Assembly: GCF_936927845.1 (NCBI RefSeq)
Contig: NZ_CAKZHV010000059.1
Location: forward strand, 191,001 to 255,000
DNA: 64,000 nucleotides
DNA from: an uncultured Sphingomonas sp.
Lineage (GTDB): Bacteria > Pseudomonadota > Alphaproteobacteria > Sphingomonadales > Sphingomonadaceae
Direction of reading: 5' to 3'
Shown: one piece after another, positions 60,486-64,000 of the stretch
How positions within the stretch are numbered: position 1 is the first letter of the stretch
Layout of the letters: every line of letters starts with the position of its first letter
The notes under the pieces: model-generated
Seen by the model: the letters and a program-made list of their open reading frames with translations, nothing else
Database searches by the model: none
Told to the model about the DNA's origin: nothing
Position numbers and translations under genes: made by a program

Positions 60486-60830
60486 TCAACGTGGGGGCGG
60501 TGCGCCCTGCAAGGTGACGAGCGCGGCGACGATCGCGGGTTCGTCCGCGGGGGTGATCGGCGCGTGATAGGCTTCGCGCATCTTGGTGACGGTTGCCTGC
60601 CACTTCTCGGCCGTCAGCGGGGGCTGGCGCGCGATCATGTCGGCGGAATGGCACGCGGTGCAGCGCTGCGTGACGAGCTCGCCCGCCGGGGTTGCGGGCA
60701 GCGCGGCGGTTTCCGCGGGCAGCGTGATGCTGACCGGCTGGAGCGCGCCGCTTGGCTTCGTGGCTGGTGCGTCGGGCTCGGCCGAGCAGGCGGCGAGCAG
60801 CGCGGCGCTCGCGAGGATCAGCGCCCTCAT
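60486..60830 (-). CDS. lipoprotein cytochrome c, likely SorB-like
   Basis: A 114-residue lipoprotein with a lipobox (LASAALLAACSAEPD) and one heme-binding CxxCH motif (QRCTACHSAD); a methionine follows at SADMIARQ, and a second possible axial Met is in VTKMREAY. It overlaps the end of the Mo sulfite oxidase gene by ATGA and is transcribed with it. It is therefore probably the electron acceptor that carries electrons from sulfite to the respiratory chain, as in SorAB. It is small, with the heme domain at the C-terminus after a Pro-rich linker. Confidence 0.85.
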   Translation of the reverse strand: MRALILASAALLAACSAEPDAPATKPSGALQPVSITLPAETAALPATPAGELVTQRCTACHSADMIARQPPLTAEKWQATVTKMREAYHAPITPADEPAIVAALVTLQGAPPPR

Positions 60831-62059
60831 GCCGCGGTCACCGCGATTGAGGCGATCTGGCTGCGCATATAGCCGCCGGGGTTCCAGATCGCGTCCATCG
60901 ACTGCGCCTGTCCGTCAGCGTTGGTGCAGCGCGCCCACAGGCGATAGCCACCGCGCGGCAACCCACCAATCGTCGCCTCCCATAGCCGAAAGCCGTACTT
61001 GCCCTGATCGGGGCCGAGCCTTGCTGCGTGCCAGGTTTTGCCCGCATCCATCGACAGATCGACGCGCGCGACCGCGCTCGCGCCGCCCATCGCGAGCCCG
61101 CGGACGTAGAAGGGATCGTCCGCCACCACCTTCGTTGCACGGTCGACGCTGGTGAAGAAGGCGCGCGGCGTCATGCGGTTGATCGGAACGGTCGGGAAGT
61201 CCTTCGCGCCCGGCTGCACGCCCGCGTTCGGCGTCGCGGGAATCTTGTACGCCTTCGCCATCCAGTAATTGTCGTCCGGCTGCGTCAGCACCTCAATCCG
61301 GTCGAGCGCCTTGACCCAATAGGTCGAATACCAGCCCGGCACGATCAGACGGATCGGGTAGCCGTTGAGCATCGGCAAGGGTGCGCCGTTCATCGCGAGC
61401 GCGATCATCACCTCACCGTCGCGCGCGTGATCGAGAGCGAGCGATTTCGCGAACCACGGCGCGCCGGGCGGCGGGCGGTCGAGCCCGGAGACACGCACGT
61501 TCACCGCACCGGGCGCGACGCCGGCGAGGTCGAGCACGTCGCGCAGGCGCACCCCGCTCCAGAGCGCATTGCCGATCGCGCCGTCACCCCATTGCGCGCC
61601 GGGCACGCGAGGGCTGAACAAGGCGCGTGAGTTGCCCGAGCATTGGTTGATGGCGGCGATCTCGACGCGCGGCAGCTTCAAGAGGTCGGCGAGCGAGAGC
61701 GCGAGCGGACGGCGGACCGCGCCACCGACGCGCAGGCGGAAGGTGGCGGGATCAACCGCGGTCGGGATGTCCTGATAATGCCAGCGGACGAAGAAGCGAT
61801 CGTTGGGCGTGAACACCGCGCCGTCCATCGCGGAGAGCGGCGTCTCCAGCAGCGGCGCGCGCTCGCGCAGCACGATCATGCTGCCCTTCTGCGGCCAGTC
61901 GCCCGCGAGCTGACGCGTGCCGCCGGCGAAGCCGAGATCGACCTGCTGCGCCGCTGCGCCGGTCGCAAGGCCCCCACCGATCAGGCTGGCACCGCCGAGC
62001 CCGAGCAATGCGAGCGCCTCGCGGCGGTCAGGCGCCGGATTAAGCCAGCGCGGCGGCAT
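60827..62059 (-). CDS. molybdenum sulfite oxidase (SorA-like)
   Basis: A 410-residue protein of the sulfite oxidase family. A Tat-type signal (DRREALALLGLGGASLIGGG) is followed by the Moco-binding domain with the ligand cysteine in INQCSGNSRALF and the segments FVRWHYQDIP, YPIRLIVPGWYSTYWVKAL and YYW-like KDFPTVPINRMTPRAFF. The dimerisation domain is at the C-terminus (RVDLSMDAGKTWHAARLG). It oxidises sulfite to sulfate in the periplasm and passes electrons to the downstream cytochrome. It starts at ATG 62059 and overlaps the end of the msuE-like gene by 20 bases. Confidence 0.9.
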   Translation of the reverse strand: MPPRWLNPAPDRREALALLGLGGASLIGGGLATGAAAQQVDLGFAGGTRQLAGDWPQKGSMIVLRERAPLLETPLSAMDGAVFTPNDRFFVRWHYQDIPTAVDPATFRLRVGGAVRRPLALSLADLLKLPRVEIAAINQCSGNSRALFSPRVPGAQWGDGAIGNALWSGVRLRDVLDLAGVAPGAVNVRVSGLDRPPPGAPWFAKSLALDHARDGEVMIALAMNGAPLPMLNGYPIRLIVPGWYSTYWVKALDRIEVLTQPDDNYWMAKAYKIPATPNAGVQPGAKDFPTVPINRMTPRAFFTSVDRATKVVADDPFYVRGLAMGGASAVARVDLSMDAGKTWHAARLGPDQGKYGFRLWEATIGGLPRGGYRLWARCTNADGQAQSMDAIWNPGGYMRSQIASIAVTAA

Positions 62060-62627
62060 CGTGCACCACCAATGGCGCGAAGCGCGCGACCTGCCGCCCG
62101 ACCAGACGTAGCTGCTCGACCACGGCGGCGTCACTCGCGCCGCCCTCGTCGTCGAACTTGGTCACTTGGCTGTTGATCGCGGCGGCAAAGGGCGTTGGCC
62201 AGCCGCGCAGCGCGTGGACGATCGAGCGCAGCGCCGCGATCGTCGAGCCGGTCGCCTGCCAGCCATAGGCGGTCGCGATCAGCCCGACGGGCACGTCTGC
62301 GAGGTACGGCCGCTCCGCGTCGCGGGCGGTTTCCTCCAGCAGGTCGAGCGCGTTCTTGACCACGCCCGAGATGCTGCCGTGATAGCCGGGGCTGGCGATG
62401 ATCACGGCCGACGCCTGACGCACCGCGGCGACGAACGCCTGTTCCTCGTCCGTCCGGCTGGTCGCCTTGGGATCGTAGAGCGGAAGCCGCGCGAGTGCGT
62501 CGCCGCCGAACAGGCGCGTGCAGAACCCCTGCTCGCCCGCCGCTTCCAGCGCGATCCTGAGCGCGCGCTCGGTCGAGGACAGCCCGCCGATCGTGCCGCC
62601 GATCCCCACCACCAATGGCTTACTCAC
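62040..62627 (-). CDS. NAD(P)H-dependent FMN reductase (MsuE-like)
   Basis: A 195-residue flavodoxin-fold reductase that supplies reduced FMN to two-component monooxygenases. It shows the phosphate loop GIGGTIGGLSSTERALR, the ASPGYHGSISGVVKNALDLLE segment (typical of SsuE/MsuE), and VGLIATAYGWQATGS. It starts with GTG at 62627 after AAGGAA. Sitting directly downstream of the SsuD-like gene, it is its natural partner. Confidence 0.9.
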   Translation of the reverse strand: MSKPLVVGIGGTIGGLSSTERALRIALEAAGEQGFCTRLFGGDALARLPLYDPKATSRTDEEQAFVAAVRQASAVIIASPGYHGSISGVVKNALDLLEETARDAERPYLADVPVGLIATAYGWQATGSTIAALRSIVHALRGWPTPFAAAINSQVTKFDDEGGASDAAVVEQLRLVGRQVARFAPLVVHDAAALA

Positions 62628-62651
62628 CGCGACGTTCCTTGTCTGCCCGCC

Positions 62652-63722
62652 TCACAGCGGCGCGTGGTCGATCCGCGGCAGCACGTGACGCGCGAACAGG
62701 TCCGCCTCCGCCGCATGGGGATAACCCGACAGGATGAAGGCGTCGATTCCCATGTCGCGGTACATCTGCAGCTTGGCGAGCACCTGATCAGGATCGCCGA
62801 CGATCGCCGCACCGCAGCCCGAGCGCGCGCGCCCGACGCCGGTCCACAGATTCTCCTCGGCATAGCCGTCGTCCGACGCGCCTTCGCGCAGCGCCGCCTG
62901 CGCGGCGACGCCCATCGAGGTGGCGTCGAGCGACTTGGCGCGAATCTGCGCGCCCTCCTCCGCGTCGAGCTTCGAGAGCAGGCGGTCGGCGTAGGCGCGC
63001 GCCTCGGTTTCGGTGTCACGAACGATGATGTGCGCGCGGTAGCCGAACCTGAGCGTGCGGCCGTAGTCGGCGGCGCGCTTCGTCATGTCGGCGATGATTT
63101 CCGCCACCTTTTCCTTGGTGTCGGGCCACATCAGATACACGTCACACGCACGCGCCGCCGCGTCGCGCGCGTCGGGTGACAGGCCGCCGAAATAGAGCGG
63201 CGGCGCCTTGCCTGAGAAGGTCTTCACCCCCGCGGGATCGACGTCGAGCTTCCAGAACTCGCCCTGGTGGTTCAGATGCTCGCCGTTCAAGAGCGTCTTC
63301 AGGATCTGCATCGCCTCGACCGTCCGCTGATAGCGCGGCGCGGAGGCGAGCTTCTCACCCGGCAGGTCGGAGGAGATGATGTTGATCTTCAATCGCCCGC
63401 GCGCGATCTGGTCGATCGTGGCGATCTGCCGCGCGAGTTGCGGCGGCCAGCTTTCACCGACGCGCACCGCCATCAGCAGGTGGATGGCCCGTGTCAGCGT
63501 CGCGATCGCGGCAGCGAAGGCGGTGGTGTCGATCCCGAGCGCGTAGCCCGAGGGAAGCAGGATGTTGTCGAACCCGCCCGTCTCCGCCTGCTGCACGATG
63601 TCGCGGCAATGCTCCCACGACGATTTCAGCTTCGGATCGGGCACGCCCAGAAACTCGTAATCGTCGTCGCACAGCGCCGAGAACCACGAAATCTCGCACG
63701 GCCCACGCGTGGTATCGCTCAT
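62652..63722 (-). CDS. ssuD: SsuD-like FMNH2-dependent alkanesulfonate monooxygenase
   Basis: A 356-residue luciferase-like protein. SsuD words: ISWFSALCDDDYEFLG, FDNILLPSGYALGIDTTAF, LLMAVRVGESWPPQLARQIATID, INIISSDLPGEKLAS, YRRT-like RYQRTVEAMQILKTLL, and PPLYFGGLSPDARD. With FMNH2 and oxygen it splits sulfonates into an aldehyde and sulfite. It starts at ATG 63722 after GGAGAGGG. It stands first of a set with the FMN reductase and sulfite oxidase, and follows an aldo/keto reductase gene. No ABC transporter genes (ssuABC) are in the window. Confidence 0.9.
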   Translation of the reverse strand: MSDTTRGPCEISWFSALCDDDYEFLGVPDPKLKSSWEHCRDIVQQAETGGFDNILLPSGYALGIDTTAFAAAIATLTRAIHLLMAVRVGESWPPQLARQIATIDQIARGRLKINIISSDLPGEKLASAPRYQRTVEAMQILKTLLNGEHLNHQGEFWKLDVDPAGVKTFSGKAPPLYFGGLSPDARDAAARACDVYLMWPDTKEKVAEIIADMTKRAADYGRTLRFGYRAHIIVRDTETEARAYADRLLSKLDAEEGAQIRAKSLDATSMGVAAQAALREGASDDGYAEENLWTGVGRARSGCGAAIVGDPDQVLAKLQMYRDMGIDAFILSGYPHAAEADLFARHVLPRIDHAPL

Positions 63723-63757
63723 CGCCCTCTCCCCTCTCATTCGTTGCTGTATGTCGG

Positions 63758-64000
63758 TTACGGCAGCCGCTCGCCGCGCGCGGCGACCAGCACGTCGTAC
63801 CAATCCTGGCGCGACCAGCTGACCTTGAAGGCATCGGCGAGCTCGGCGATGCGCGCGGTGTTCTGCGTGCCGACGATCGGAATGATCCGCGCCGGATGCG
63901 CCATGATCCAGCTGTAGGTCGCCGCCGCGCGGCTGACACCGAAGCGCGCCGCCACCGTCTCGAGCGCCTCGGCCACTGCCTGTTCGCGTGGGCTACCCGG
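63758..64000 (-). CDS. aldo/keto reductase, C-terminal part only
   Basis: The frame is open to the right edge of the window; the last 80 codons are seen. The C-terminal motifs are ARFGVSRAAATYSWIMAHPA and IIPIVGTQNTARIAELADAF, which form the NADPH 2'-phosphate-binding end of the barrel. A C-terminal tail with a Trp pair (SWSRQDWYDVLVAARG) follows. The substrate is unknown. The stop lies 35 bases upstream of the SsuD-like start on the same strand, so it may belong to the same operon; reduction of the aldehyde from sulfonate cleavage would be a natural use, but this is inference. Confidence 0.85.
   Translation of the reverse strand, partial: PGSPREQAVAEALETVAARFGVSRAAATYSWIMAHPARIIPIVGTQNTARIAELADAFKVSWSRQDWYDVLVAARGERLP

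Overview
The window is about 64 kb of GC-rich chromosome from an alphaproteobacterium, most probably Sphingomonas or a close relative in the Sphingomonadales. Support: an alphaproteobacterial-type LexA box (GAAC-N7-GAAC) in front of uvrA, an atpHAGDC operon with a very short epsilon subunit, PhaR, a DUF3857/transglutaminase/TPR protein, a large amidohydrolase with beta-propeller repeats, a TonB-dependent receptor, and hairpin repeats of the CCCGG-rich kind common in sphingomonad intergenic DNA. Assignment rests on gene content and style, not on a marker-gene comparison.

Layout. 1-9 kb: tail of a membrane mannosyltransferase, then leftward genes leuB, recO, a FemAB-like acetyltransferase coupled to a polysaccharide deacetylase, the DUF3857 protein and uvrC. 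9-14 kb: an ABC-F ATPase, two overlapping glutathione transferase-like genes (yghU type first) and trhO. 13.8-24.4 kb: amidohydrolase, MscS-type channel, arylesterase, a 58-residue small protein, rpiA, crotonase, a medium-chain dehydrogenase and a divergent HTH regulator. 24.4-28.5 kb: TonB-dependent receptor, bile-acid:sodium symporter-like carrier and small proteins. 28.7-31.6 kb: uvrA.

31.6-39.3 kb is the accessory part. It holds a low-GC two-gene cassette (an FRG-domain protein plus an unknown partner), a BrnT/BrnA toxin-antitoxin pair, a frameshifted small gene coupled to an HTH-like gene, an SRAP protein, housekeeping phhA, and a solitary Cas5c-like gene (38505-39071) of lowered GC with no CRISPR array or other cas gene in the window. 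The Cas5c-like orphan and the FRG pair are the two best candidates for an undescribed system.

39.3-58.9 kb: priA, a DUF4197 lipoprotein, xerC, the F1 ATP synthase operon, a cpaF ATPase without tad neighbours, an aspartyl protease-like protein with a PDZ-like tail, a secreted methyltransferase-like protein, phaR, alr, an MFS carrier, a Pit phosphate transporter with its DUF47 partner (fused in frame to a NUDIX domain) and a DUF892 ferritin-like protein. 59-64 kb: a cation:proton antiporter, then a leftward sulfur set (aldo/keto reductase, SsuD-like monooxygenase, MsuE-like FMN reductase, Mo sulfite oxidase, cytochrome c). Its enzymes could release sulfite from sulfonates, oxidise it, and possibly reduce the aldehyde left behind.
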